A stretch of DNA of 64,000 nt from Neobacillus sp. WH10 (GCF_030123405.1 NZ_CP126110.1:2666001-2730000); one strand, 5' to 3'; counted from the stretch's first letter, positions 45,201 to 53,479 are shown. Numbers and translations are program-made. Notes: a model not told the origin generated them from the letters alone.

Positions 45201-45925
45201 GTAAATTGGGCCGTTATGTGAAGCTTACCGACAACGTGCAGAACAAATGGCTCAAGGTCAACGAGATCGTGATAAATAAAGTCAAGGAGGACACCCTTGT
45301 TCTCTCAGGTAATCTGGTCGGCCTGGAGAAGTTGCTCGATCAGAATATTTTCAGCTATGTTGATGTCGGCAACACGGCGGGAGAGCTGACGTACAACAAC
45401 ATCAACACACTGGACGCGACCAATCTGATCCTGATGAAAAACGAGGGATCGGAAGTGAAACTGATGGTCAAAAAAGCCGCGCAGGCTGCCGCAGCGCGGA
45501 CGGCGGATGCGGAATGGATCGACGTCGGAAAATTTACGGGCGCGTATCTGAACATCGATCTGCGCGCGTATGGGCCTGTCAGCGAAATCAAACTGAAATG
45601 GGAGGAGGATTCCGGCCTGCGTTTAAACGAGCTATATGTCGGCGTAAATGATCAACAACCGCTCAATGTAACTGATATGAAAAAACTCGTTGAGCGTTTC
45701 GAGGAAGAGGGAGAATTCGCAAACCATGGCGCTGCTCGTTCCTTACAGGCTCATTTGGAGGTAGTGGACCGTTTTGAAAAGCAAGGACAACTCCAAAAAG
45801 CTGTTGAACACATGAAAGGCTTTAAGCGTCTGCTTGACAGTCAGAAAGAAAATGAGTTAATTTCCGAAAAGGCATATCCTATTCTCAGGGCCGGTGCTGA
45901 TTATTTGATTAAGAAGTGGCAATAG
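42263..45925 (+). CDS. Secreted GH84 beta-N-acetylglucosaminidase (NagJ/hyaluronidase-like)
   Basis: 1220 residues; ATG with AAGGAGG upstream. A signal peptide (1-30) is followed by a GH20b-like N-terminal domain (about 65-185). The GH84 barrel (about 190-480) carries KFRSFIEGFYGTPWSHENR, and the catalytic Asp-Asp pair is in FAIFFDDSATNND (about 308-309). A helical region (500-630) precedes two to three F5/8-C carbohydrate-binding domains (about 650-1020). The C-terminal FIMAH-type helical domain is about 1140-1220 (VERFEEEGEFANHGAARSL). It removes terminal GlcNAc from glycans outside the cell. The core is strongly G+C-rich (gcg, ctg, atc, gac codons), while the first 50 and last 75 codons are AT-rich like the neighbours, a sign of transfer. 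Confidence 0.9.
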   Translation: MKIRAKGINFVILCILLLIMNMFQGIVVSAEESESNSLNLGLGKKDGCKYIFYPKVHSCVHADGTIKLKGKTINLVLEDGISEHTAAKAKRIFEERGLTVTKTEQDSSVNDIDVLIGIDNDKGVDYEYLNGKFDPTVSVKKDDGYVLKTSKADRVIAIMGADNGGAFYGVTTLDQILEQADGVLTDVLIEDYADVKFRSFIEGFYGTPWSHENRKDLMEFGGDFKMNSYLYGPKNDPYHAAKWKDPYPSEKLAELKELVDKGLETNVEFVWAAHVGGKINLGSEADIQALKNKFDQMYGIGVRQFAIFFDDSATNNDQLVNFITRMDSEYIKPKGDVKPIIFCPQYYRKDSGSQATINYLKNISRFPKDVQIMWTGDNVVSPVKQSVVDWVTQYIERPVYIWWNYPVNDLGRADYVHMGPSKGLYSGVKNISGFASNPMNQAQASKVSLFSVADYTWNTDDYDYEQSWQASFDYIIRDNPEVARALHIFSQNASHGMNPFEAGESLYLLPQMNAFKQALSGGEDISESGASLVRSFEEIINAVDTLKAYPGTNGISGELTPWLDKMRKIAQASRNSVQGLMELGEISEYDPASIQAAMTLISERRAELKTAVSAPKVVAQKELAPFTEEILNLLEMRLMEKLSLPPKMRGFGSTTLDYMKMLDGDMTTATDSGVVSSGAYFGVNLGKETHINNVSIEMDNTKFYKKGMLEASMDNRTWTEVAEFDTSTVSAKGLDISAKFLRYRATDEFTDEITGSPNRSLSVKEFQVNVEQRAAIYTNVPALENQALTFEGDSAALRNVTEITLEPGDYFGFQFNKLKNAHSLKIDEGLKFLNAEFSADGTNWSAMSWSDPLVTAAKYVRVSNASQEAKTFALTELSVKFGGSPSLSATAHNVNIYSGNAGNMVDGNPFTYLWLTPSPSGNRHFIFDLGREIPINDMLINSDKDVVSSGTIEFSSDGINWRDPITFSNAGTINIVDCGGKLGRYVKLTDNVQNKWLKVNEIVINKVKEDTLVLSGNLVGLEKLLDQNIFSYVDVGNTAGELTYNNINTLDATNLILMKNEGSEVKLMVKKAAQAAAARTADAEWIDVGKFTGAYLNIDLRAYGPVSEIKLKWEEDSGLRLNELYVGVNDQQPLNVTDMKKLVERFEEEGEFANHGAARSLQAHLEVVDRFEKQGQLQKAVEHMKGFKRLLDSQKENELISEKAYPILRAGADYLIKKWQ

Positions 45926-45951
45926 GTTTTTGATTTGAAGTACAAGATACT

Positions 45952-45980
45952 CCTGTGACAGGAGGATAATCTGTCACAGG
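45952..45980 (+). repeat. Inverted repeat after GH84 gene
   Basis: CCTGTGACA pairs with TGTCACAGG across 11 bases. There is no T-run directly after it, so it is a weak terminator at best. Confidence 0.5.
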
Positions 45981-46028
45981 GGGCCTTAAAAACCGGAACT
46001 TCCATTGATAGGTTAAAGTGAGACTTTG

Positions 46029-46175
46029 ATGTTATCGCCGCATTTTCCCCTCATCTACACCCCATTGGTGGATATCATCTCAGCCCTTATCCATGCGGAT
46101 GACCAGGAAGGGTTTCATACCTTGATGGACAAGTACTGGGAGGAAAGGAAAGCCTCTAAAGCCAAGCTAAAGTGA
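46029..46175 (+). CDS. Possible small protein or gene 3' end, 48 residues
   Basis: An ATG frame reads LSPHFPLIYTPLVDIISALI, then HADDQEGFHTLMDKYWEERK and a Lys-rich end. It is protein-like and followed by a hairpin (AATCTTCC / GGAAGATT, 46178-46206). The ribosome site (AGTGAG) is weak, so it could equally be the surviving end of a longer gene. Not recognised. Confidence 0.4.
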   Translation: MLSPHFPLIYTPLVDIISALIHADDQEGFHTLMDKYWEERKASKAKLK

Positions 46176-46240
46176 AAAATCTTCCTATAATGGTAGGAGG
46201 AAGATTCATGAGAGTGAATCGCATCCATTGATTTTCATAA

Positions 46241-46278
46241 AAAAGGGTCTCCAGATGTTCATGGAGACCCTTTTCACG
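46241..46278. terminator. Bidirectional terminator-like hairpin
   Basis: AAAAGGGTCTCCA pairs perfectly with TGGAGACCCTTTT around an 8-base loop. T and A runs on the two sides allow termination either way. It lies downstream of the lactate permease remnant on the minus strand. Confidence 0.85.
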
Positions 46279-46329
46279 TTTGCAGATCATATCGAAAGCC
46301 TTCAATAATCAGAGGGAAATCCTGCTCTT

Positions 46330-46704
46330 CTAGGGTACGGGACATATAATTAAACCAATATCTCCTAAAACAATTAGAGATATGCGGGTCAGCAAACGAT
46401 TCTCTTCGGACTGAATCTTGCAGAGGGATGCACCTAGCATGACTCTGAAAGGGCAGGCCATCGTTGAATAGGAAGAGCTTGCATTTTGAGCAAATGAAAT
46501 CAAATCTGGAGAAAGCCCGACTTGCCCGGCTGTTTGGATTTGCAATTTAATAAACATCGCATTGGAACCTGTGTTGCTACCTGTAAGAAATCCTCCTAAT
46601 CCGCCTATTATTGGAGAAATGAATAAAAAACTGCTTCCAAATAGGACACCTGCTGCACTTGAGTGCTGGGTCCACTTATACCCGCTCTCCTGCTTTTTTG
46701 CCAA
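46330..46704 (-). pseudogene. L-lactate permease (LctP family), C-terminal remnant
   Basis: About 124 codons. GGLGGFLTGSNTGSNAMFIKLQ, then QVGLSPDLISFAQNASSSYS and FRVMLGASLCKIQSEENRLL match the conserved C-terminal fifth of LctP-type permeases, which are normally about 550 residues with 13 or so membrane helices. The residues before GVLFG do not belong to the family, and nothing of the missing 400 residues remains upstream. A dead fragment. Confidence 0.85.
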
Positions 46705-47013
46705 ATTCCATCACTGCTAATGAAAAAAATAGGGTGTTTTAGGTATTTCTTCCTGTTTTTACCGCAAATTTCCTAAAATTCTTGTAGAAAAGAACCGTAG
46801 TTTAGTAAAATAAGTGATATTCATTTACATTTTTAACCATTAGTTGCATGGTTGTGAATTTCCCTATCAACAAAGCAAATTCCCAATATATTAGAGTCAA
46901 TTATGCCCAATCTATAAAGTTTCGTTCTAAATGAAAATGAAAGTAATATTTTCCTAAAATAGGTAAATGTATATAAATTATTGAGTATATAACGAAAAGT
47001 TCGTTTCATCTAA
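46705..47013. other. Leader of the LXG operon
   Basis: AT-rich, no gene. It must contain the promoter of the toxin operon starting at 47038. I see no clear operator, only short palindromic runs (for example TTGCATGGTTGTGAA at about 46843). Confidence 0.4.
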
Positions 47014-47037
47014 ATGAAGAAAGTGGGAGTGAAACAT

Positions 47038-47748
47038 TTGTTGAGAGTAAACAGGAAAAAACAATTAAAAGCATTGGCAATGGAAAAAATCCATCAGCTG
47101 ATTTACTCATCAGACAGCACAGTACCAATGGAGTTTGGGACAGTCATCAATGAGTTTGCGGATACATTCCTGGAAGACGAATCAATTTTTGAACATCTGA
47201 ATGATGCGTACAGACAAAAACTTGCATCTTTAGATTTATTTAGTCAAGGTATCGATATTTCATACAGGAAAGAACATCATGTACATACGATCACCTATTT
47301 AAATCAGCAGTTTTCATTGGATGATGCTTCTTATGTTAATTTCTTGTCCAGTTCCATCGAAATCATGCGCGAGGTATTGCCATTAGGCTCTGTAGTTGAA
47401 TTAGATCCAAATTTTTTCAAACCGGACCCGTCGAGCTCCAAACCTGTAAAAGTCGTGATCAAGGGCAGATTTATCACGCCAAAAGGGTACCAATCATATT
47501 TTCCTTATGCGGGAGTTGTGTATCCATTGGGGGAATTAAAAAAAGACACGGTCATCCACTTTACCCACCCATTAATCAAGAGTGTCGTCCATGTTGGTTA
47601 TAAAGATGAAATGGAAGAGTCATTTGAACTGCTGATGAAAAAGGAAATGATCGTCGATAAAGGGATGAAATCGATTGAGTTTTCTTCGAAGGATATGAAG
47701 AAGCTTCAAAGTGAAATAAATCCAAAAGTAAAAGCAGGTGAGCGTTAA
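47038..47748 (+). CDS. DUF4176 protein of type VII/LXG toxin operon
   Basis: 236 residues from a TTG at 47038 (GGGAGTG 8 bases upstream); the ATG at 47014 has no ribosome site. The N-terminal 110 residues are helical. From about 115 to 205 it has LPLGSVVELDP, VKVVIKGRF, FPYAGVVYPLGEL, VIHFTHPLIKSVVHVGYKDEMEESF, the strand order of DUF4176. DUF4176 proteins accompany LXG toxins and their small partners in Bacillota type VII loci and are thought to help targeting or assembly. It is the first gene of a tightly coupled operon (TAATG overlap with the next). Confidence 0.82.
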   Translation: MLRVNRKKQLKALAMEKIHQLIYSSDSTVPMEFGTVINEFADTFLEDESIFEHLNDAYRQKLASLDLFSQGIDISYRKEHHVHTITYLNQQFSLDDASYVNFLSSSIEIMREVLPLGSVVELDPNFFKPDPSSSKPVKVVIKGRFITPKGYQSYFPYAGVVYPLGELKKDTVIHFTHPLIKSVVHVGYKDEMEESFELLMKKEMIVDKGMKSIEFSSKDMKKLQSEINPKVKAGER

Positions 47749-47972
47749 TGCGGTTATATGATTATGATTTTTGTCAAAATCTCGTTTATGGGGGATGGGA
47801 TTTGGGAATCATCAATAATCTAAGAGATGCAAGAGATGAAATCAAGCGGAACTTTGAAGATATGGATTTTGAGAATGCCTCCGTACACGAGGAAATGCGG
47901 GAGATAGTCGATGAAATGATCTCAGAGATCGACCAGCTCATTTCGACTATCCAATCCGTCCATTTTCGATAA
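47748..47972 (+). CDS. Small LXG-associated partner protein
   Basis: 74 acidic, helical residues (GIINNLRDARDEIKRNFEDM, then EEMREIVDEMISEIDQLIST). The start codon overlaps the DUF4176 stop. Small helical proteins of this size occupy the same position in LXG operons, where they bind the LXG domain and form a WXG100-like stack for secretion. I infer the role from position and helical content; no family signature is decisive. Confidence 0.7.
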   Translation: MRLYDYDFCQNLVYGGWDLGIINNLRDARDEIKRNFEDMDFENASVHEEMREIVDEMISEIDQLISTIQSVHFR

Positions 47973-47991
47973 GGCATAAGGGGTGATTCAG

Positions 47992-48300
47992 GTGGCCAAC
48001 CAAGACATCAAATTGAATATTATTGAGCTTCAAGCGGTGTTAAGTTCTCTTAAAGCAAGCATTCAAGAGTTTGATAGTTATACAAAGAATTTTCGTTCCT
48101 CCACCAGAGGCCAGTTAAAAAGCTTCAACTCCGATTTCGTTGAGGAAATGGATGCTCTCTTGGACAATATGAATGATGACAGCAATACGAAATTGCTTGA
48201 GAATCTGCATGCCATCCATCAAGCAGGAGAAATTTTAGTGACTAAAATGAAAGAAACAGATGAAAAGATTGGCCAAGTGATCAGGAGTGGTTCGAAATGA
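47992..48300 (+). CDS. YwqI/TIGR04197-like LXG partner protein
   Basis: 102 residues from the GTG at 47992 (AAGGGG 8 bases upstream). It is helical, with IKLNIIELQAVLSSLKASIQ, a Ser/Thr-rich turn and a second long helix (HQAGEILVTKMKETDEKIGQ), a WXG100-like hairpin. It corresponds in place and style to B. subtilis YwqI-type proteins (DUF5344) ahead of the LXG toxin. It overlaps the toxin gene start (ATGA), so the stoichiometry is probably coupled. Confidence 0.75.
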   Translation: MANQDIKLNIIELQAVLSSLKASIQEFDSYTKNFRSSTRGQLKSFNSDFVEEMDALLDNMNDDSNTKLLENLHAIHQAGEILVTKMKETDEKIGQVIRSGSK

Positions 48301-50129
48301 AGAACGATATAAAAATCAATTATGGCATTCTGGACGGAATCATCGAACAGTTGCACGTCTATAAAAATGCACTGAATACGATGCATTCGTCCCTGGCTAA
48401 AATTTCAGTTTTCATCGCAGAAAACCAAGGGGAAAGCATCGATGCCTGGGAGGGAAAAATACAAGATTCGCAGAATTATATAAAAGACTACCAGGAGCAA
48501 ATGAACGATCTCTTGTCCCTATTCGAAAATTATGTAGGGGAAACAACGGCCTATATTTCACCTTTAGCGAGACATGCGATGATGAGGGTCGATCGGAATG
48601 ATATTTGGTTTAACCTCCAGCAGATGGAGACCGGCATTCTGAATAACTTGCCCAAAGCTTACCTGACGGCGAACAGGGAGCCGTTCCCTACCTTTTTCTT
48701 ATCGGACGAGGAGAAAGAAAGAGAAATAGAAAAAAGCAGAAGCAATCAAGCAAAACTGCAAATGATCAGCCGCGAAATTCAATCGTCACAGAGATCTCTC
48801 GACAACAAAATGGAACAGCTTTGGCGACTGTATGACTCAAAAGTGAAGAAATTTGAAATCGTCGATGATCACTATCAAGTGAAAGCTTTAAAAATGAAGT
48901 ACAAGTATACGAGCATTTTTGAAGGCATGTGGGATGCGATCGAAGATATGTCAAAGGATGTATTTGATCTCCTGAGAGGAGTAGCCGTCGGTCTGTACTC
49001 CATTGTAACTGGATTGGCAACACTCGTAATAGACGCAGGGATCGTAGCAGTATCCAGTGTGATTCCAGACACAATAGAGCCTGACTTCATCAATAAAGCA
49101 GCCAATAAAAGAATCGATCAATACACTGAAGCTCTCGTCGAAGCGATCAAGGACCCGATTGGTGTAGTCGAATCCGTCTCTCAATCCATCTCAGACACCT
49201 ATGAAGAGGAAGGGATTATGTACGTAACAGGAAGCACGGCTTCTTCATTCATACCTATTGTGGGGATGGCCACTAAACTTTCAAAGATATCGAAGCTGAC
49301 CAGCAAAACTCCTGATTCAAAACCAAAGCCGGTTTCTGATACAATAAAAGCAAAGGTAGATGACCTCGTCAAGAACAATAAAGCCTTTGAAGGTATCAAG
49401 AAGGGAACTCTGGAGTTTGTAAAAGGCGTCAAGGGCGGAGCCGTTATTTTTATGGATGGCATAGTAGGCGGAATGAAAAAAATGGTCAACCCAGACCATA
49501 ACATCGCCTACAGTACAAGCGGTACCCTGCCATGGAAAGTAACAAATCCTAAAATTGTTCAGGATAGGATTGAGGATGTTGCTAGTCAGTTTGCGGTGAA
49601 GGGTACGGGTGAAGCTCTGGGTAATAAGAAAGTAGCAGTAGGAGAAGAAATTATTGCCCAAAGGGTACTGAAAGCAGAACTCGATTTAACACCAAAGCTT
49701 ACACCATACAAATCTTTAAGTAGGGATCAGCAGAAAATAATAAAAGAAAAGATTGAAAATCGTACAGTAACAAAAGAAGAATATAAAAGATATCAATGGG
49801 ATAAAAGATTTTCAAAAAGAAGAGCTGCAGGGGTTAATGAATTTTGGAAGCAAGAAAAGAAAAGGATTTTAGATGGAGAACCTCCAACAAGGGAATGGAC
49901 TAATGAACAGATACAAGAGATTTTAAAAGGAAAAAAACCTCAATATAATGGGCAATCAATAATTGGACATCATACTTACAATGCTATGAATTACCCACAT
50001 ATATGTAATATAGGAGAATTAATTTATCCTGTAACTAGTAGGGAACATTTAAAGGGGTGGCATGGCGGAAGCTATAGTAAAAATGCACCTGGTAGACCTG
50101 TTGATCCAAATTATTTAGAAGAATTTTAA
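48297..50129 (+). CDS. LXG-domain polymorphic toxin with HNH-like C-terminal nuclease
   Basis: 610 residues. The helical N-terminal LXG-type domain (about 1-210) is the type VII secretion module. A long middle region (210-440) contains a hydrophobic stretch (GLYSIVTGLATLVIDAGIVA) and a conserved linker ending ASQFAVKGTG. The C-terminal toxin tip (about 445-610) ends in QSIIGHHTYNAMNYPHICN, then ELIYPVTSREHLKGWHGG. The His pair and the downstream WHGG region fit an HNH/Endo VII-type metal site, so the tip probably cleaves DNA or RNA in rival cells. The gene overlaps its partner upstream and is followed 18 bases later by a probable immunity gene. The middle region is duplicated at 51433-52380. 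Confidence 0.85.
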   Translation: MKNDIKINYGILDGIIEQLHVYKNALNTMHSSLAKISVFIAENQGESIDAWEGKIQDSQNYIKDYQEQMNDLLSLFENYVGETTAYISPLARHAMMRVDRNDIWFNLQQMETGILNNLPKAYLTANREPFPTFFLSDEEKEREIEKSRSNQAKLQMISREIQSSQRSLDNKMEQLWRLYDSKVKKFEIVDDHYQVKALKMKYKYTSIFEGMWDAIEDMSKDVFDLLRGVAVGLYSIVTGLATLVIDAGIVAVSSVIPDTIEPDFINKAANKRIDQYTEALVEAIKDPIGVVESVSQSISDTYEEEGIMYVTGSTASSFIPIVGMATKLSKISKLTSKTPDSKPKPVSDTIKAKVDDLVKNNKAFEGIKKGTLEFVKGVKGGAVIFMDGIVGGMKKMVNPDHNIAYSTSGTLPWKVTNPKIVQDRIEDVASQFAVKGTGEALGNKKVAVGEEIIAQRVLKAELDLTPKLTPYKSLSRDQQKIIKEKIENRTVTKEEYKRYQWDKRFSKRRAAGVNEFWKQEKKRILDGEPPTREWTNEQIQEILKGKKPQYNGQSIIGHHTYNAMNYPHICNIGELIYPVTSREHLKGWHGGSYSKNAPGRPVDPNYLEEF

Positions 50130-50147
50130 TGGAAAGGAGAATAATAG

Positions 50148-50504
50148 ATGAGTAAAATGGCAATTAAAATAAGCTCTAATGGTACATTTAGTAAATGTGT
50201 AGTACCCTTAAGAAAGTACACTGGTTTAGGAATTACAGAGATAAAAAATAAAATTGAAAACAAAGATTTTTTTGCCGAAACGGATGCAAATGATATTGAT
50301 GATATGGAAAGTTTAAAAGGGTTAGTTGATAACTTGTTGAAGTTAGGTGCAGAAGTGAAAATATTTGATAGTGATGAATACGGTGAAGGAATTTTCAATT
50401 ATCAAGAAATTTCTTACGACGAATTTATTAATAATATTGACCGATTAAAAGAAATTATGGAAGAATTACAGGATTACGATGATGCTTTGTCTGACGAAGT
50501 TTAA
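50148..50504 (+). CDS. Probable immunity protein for the first LXG toxin
   Basis: 118 acidic residues; AAAGGAG 10 bases upstream. The central part (LRKYTGLGITEIKNKIENKD, then LVDNLLKLGAEVKIFD) resembles the ribosomal protein L7/L12 C-terminal fold, in which a Gly-Leu-Gly loop precedes a helix. The rest is a helical acidic tail (EEIMEELQDYDDALSDEV). Position directly after the toxin and acidity argue for an immunity role. The fold comparison is by eye only. Confidence 0.65.
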   Translation: MSKMAIKISSNGTFSKCVVPLRKYTGLGITEIKNKIENKDFFAETDANDIDDMESLKGLVDNLLKLGAEVKIFDSDEYGEGIFNYQEISYDEFINNIDRLKEIMEELQDYDDALSDEV

Positions 50505-50972
50505 TTTGAAAAGATTAAATGCTATGAATTGGTATTAATAATTATTATTGTGAAAATATATGTTAAGAGCTTGTATTAGTAAAGCAACATAAGCGAGTGA
50601 TAAAGCCCATGGTTCTAAAACTATAAATACAAAAGCACATAAGGCAAATGAATGAAAAAGAACTTATTTTTGAAGTGGAAAGCAAAAAAATAGGCTGTTA
50701 AAAAGTACAAACTCCATGATGGTTGGACCATCATAGAGTACTATGTGCAAGGATAGAATAGAAAAAGAAGTACGAGCTTAGGTGAGATGGCATTTTAATA
50801 GGCGATGGGTATAATGGCATGGAATGTACATAAAACTAACGAATGCATAAGAGCTCGTACGTTTTAAAGGTATTACTTGTCACGAAGCACAAAAGGTGTC
50901 ATACTGTTGTTACGATGCAATGAAACTTATAACCTTGGAACTAACATAGAAACTTAGAAAATACATGAACTT
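50505..50972. other. Gap of decayed DNA after first immunity gene
   Basis: No frame with start and ribosome site stands out. Short scraps only; the region looks like recombination debris between toxin cassettes. Confidence 0.4.
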
Positions 50973-51013
50973 AAAGCACTTGATTGTCAATTATGACAAC
51001 AAGTGCTTTTTTG
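50973..51013 (+). terminator. Terminator-like hairpin
   Basis: AAAGCACTT pairs perfectly with AAGTGCTTT, with an inner stem TTGTCA / TGACAA, followed by TTTTGCATTTT. It may close the first toxin operon. Confidence 0.85.
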
Positions 51014-51262
51014 CATTTTAGCGTAGAAATAAGTTGGTAAACGTATAATTTTATAAGTGTATTAAGTGTGATATTTTTAGATTGTAGTGGCTTTGTACAG
51101 TGTACAACACTACTAGAGAAAAAACTATTGTAAAAATTAAGGGTTGTATTATTTTGAAGTCATCGTAAAGTACGTTTTAACGGATTTACGTTACGAACAC
51201 GTTGTCCGCAAAAAACGGGTAAACGTTACAGGGACTCAAATTTCTGTAACGGGAGGGGATTT

Positions 51263-51421
51263 ATGATGGGAGAGAAAGTAGTTGGTTATGTACGAGTTTC
51301 AACAGACGGACAAGTACATGAAGGATACAGCCTAGCGTATTAAGTAGAAGAAATTGAACGGTATTGTAACGAAAATAAACTACAACTGCTTCACATATAC
51401 CAAGATAAATGAATTAGCGGA
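51263..51421 (+). pseudogene. Serine recombinase N-terminal remnant
   Basis: A GGGAGGGG site precedes ATG ATG (51263/51266). The frame reads GEKVVGYVRVSTDGQVHEGY, SLAY, TAA, VEEIERYCNENKLQLLHIYQ, DK, TGA, ISG. YVRVSTDGQ is the catalytic-Ser motif of resolvase/large serine recombinases and DK-ISG the next conserved block. Two stops are present, and the gene ends where the duplicated LXG segment begins, in the same frame. The 250 bases upstream are AT-rich with short palindromes (GTTACAG / CTGTAAC at about 51227-51250) and may be its promoter. Confidence 0.8.
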
Positions 51422-52915
51422 GTGACCATAGCTTGCCTGACAGCTAACAGGGAGCCGTTCCCTACCTTTTTCTTATCGGACGAAGAGAAAGAAAGAGAAA
51501 TAGAAAAAAGCAGAAGCAATCAAGCAAAACTGCAAATGATCAGCCGCGAAATTCAATCGTCACAGAGATCTCTCGACAACAAAATGGAACAGCTTTGGCG
51601 ACTGTATAATTCAAATGTAAAGAAATTTGAAATCGTCGATGATCACTATCAAGTGAAAGCTTTAAAAATGAAGTACAAGTATACGAGCATTTTTGAAGGC
51701 ATGTGGGATGCGATCGAGGATATGTCAAAGGATGTATTTGATCTCCTGAGAGGAGTAGCCGTCGGTCTGTACTCCATTGTAACTGGATTGGCAACACTCG
51801 TAATAGACGCAGGGATCGTAGCAGTATCCAGTGTGATTCCAGACACAATAGAGCCTGACTTCATCAATAAAGCAGCGAATAAAAGAATAGACCAATACAC
51901 AGGAGCACTCATCGAAGCAATCAAGGACCCGGTTGGTGTAGTCGAATCCGTCTCTCAATCGATCTCGGACACTTATGAAGAGGAAGGGATTATGTACGTA
52001 ACAGGAAGTGCGGCTTCCTCATTCATACCTATTGTGGGGATGGCCACTAAACTTTCAAAGATATCGAAGCTGACCAGCAAAACTCCTGATTCAAAACCAA
52101 AGCCGGTTTCTGATACAACAAAAGCAAAGGTAGATGACCTCGTCAAGAACAATAAAGCCTTTGAAGGTTTCAAGAAGGGGACCTTGGAGTTTGTAAAAGG
52201 CGTCAAGGGCGGAGCCGTTATTTTTATGGATGGCATAGTAGGCGGAATGAAAAAAATGGTCAACCCAGACCATAACATCGCCTACAGTACAAGCGGTACC
52301 CTGCCATGGAAAGTAACAAATCCTAAAATTGTTCAGGATAGGATTGAGGATGTTGCTAGTCAGTTTGCGGTGAAGGTTACGGGTATAGGAGAAGATTTAT
52401 TGTCTTCTAATAGAAGATTTATAGATTCTAAATTAGAGTCCGATTACGAAAAGTATCTTATACGTAAAGCTAAAGAGGGTAAAACTCCGAAAGATAGGTT
52501 AGAATGGAAACAAGCAAGGGAATATTGGTTAAACGATTCCCCTATGGCAAGAGGAAATAAGTTTAATAAGACTATAAGAAATAGAGATATATATGATTAT
52601 CATGAGATTCATTTAGAAAATGGAAAAAGATTGGACTCATATGATCCTTTTGAAAAAGAAATTATCTCACGAAAAGCAACAGATTTAGATATGATTGATG
52701 AAAAAACTTATAGACAATATTTGAATGAAATGACTAAAAAATATTCTGCTGGTACAAAAATACGCTCAAATGCTTATCCAGAGTTAGATGGGAAACCATT
52801 GGAAGGAAAATTAATATTAGAAATTCCAGCAACGAACAAACATATTACTGATATAGAAAGATATAAACAAGTAGCTAAAGAATATGGACTAGAATTAAGG
52901 TTTATGGAGGAATAG
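51422..52915 (+). pseudogene. LXG toxin lacking its secretion domain, REase-like tip
   Basis: 497 codons, GTG start without a ribosome site. Residues 5-320 repeat the middle of the first toxin almost exactly, but the N-terminal LXG domain (about 120 residues of the first protein) is missing, replaced by recombinase sequence. After AVKVTG a different tip begins: RLEWKQAREYWLND, then GNKFNKTIRNRDIYDYHEIH, GKRLDSYDPFEKEIISRKAT, GKPLEGKLILEIP. The D...E-I-x-S-R-K pattern suits a PD-(D/E)XK restriction-endonuclease-type toxin. As it stands it cannot be exported. It may be a stored tip or a decaying duplicate. An immunity gene follows 3 bases later. Confidence 0.75.
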
Positions 52916-52918
52916 ATA

Positions 52919-53401
52919 ATGAGTTTAGAGATGAAACCTGAAATCAAGTTAGCCTTGGAAAAAATTGATTTTGTAAATAAGTATAAAAAAATGTCTGAGC
53001 GTTTTAGAGGAAATCCTAATGATTTAAATGATAGGTTAGATGAGTATGATGTCGAGAAAGTTATTGAAATATTTAACAGTTTTGGATATCAGGCAACTTT
53101 TGATAAGAAAGAGAAATTTTTTAAATTAGGGGTTGTAGATAATTCACCAAATAATATGATTTGGTTTAACATCATATTAGAAAATGGAATGACAGAGTTT
53201 ATTTGGGTAGTCTATCATAACAATGAAGTACGATTGGGTAGTCCATGGAGTGTCTACTCAAGGTTATTAATTAATCCAAAAGAAAGAATAAAAAAGCCAA
53301 TTTTCCGTAGTTATAAAGAATTAGAAGAAGTATTAAAAGAAGCATTTTATATGTATGAAGATTTTAAGAGAGAGTTGCTAAATATATATAATCAACAATA
53401 A
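52919..53401 (+). CDS. Probable immunity protein for the REase-like tip
   Basis: 160 residues; GGAGG 9 bases upstream, inside the end of the toxin frame. Soluble alpha/beta protein (VEKVIEIFNSFGYQATFDKK, then NNMIWFNIILENGMTEFIWV), with the strand-rich centre seen in several toxin-immunity families. There is no signal or membrane segment, consistent with a nuclease inhibitor acting in the cytosol. The family is not recognised; the role is inferred from the position 3 bases after the toxin. Confidence 0.7.
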   Translation: MSLEMKPEIKLALEKIDFVNKYKKMSERFRGNPNDLNDRLDEYDVEKVIEIFNSFGYQATFDKKEKFFKLGVVDNSPNNMIWFNIILENGMTEFIWVVYHNNEVRLGSPWSVYSRLLINPKERIKKPIFRSYKELEEVLKEAFYMYEDFKRELLNIYNQQ

Positions 53402-53421
53402 GAAAATTATTTGTTAAGTTT

Positions 53422-53460
53422 AAATACCTTGACTGGTTCTAACCTTTCAAGGTATTTTAA
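53422..53460 (+). terminator. Terminator after second immunity gene
   Basis: AAATACCTTGA pairs perfectly with TCAAGGTATTT across 14 bases, followed by T residues. A sister hairpin (CCTTGATTGGTT ... TCAAGG) follows the third immunity gene at 54494. Confidence 0.85.
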
Positions 53461-53479
53461 TGTGTTTTAATAGTTTATG

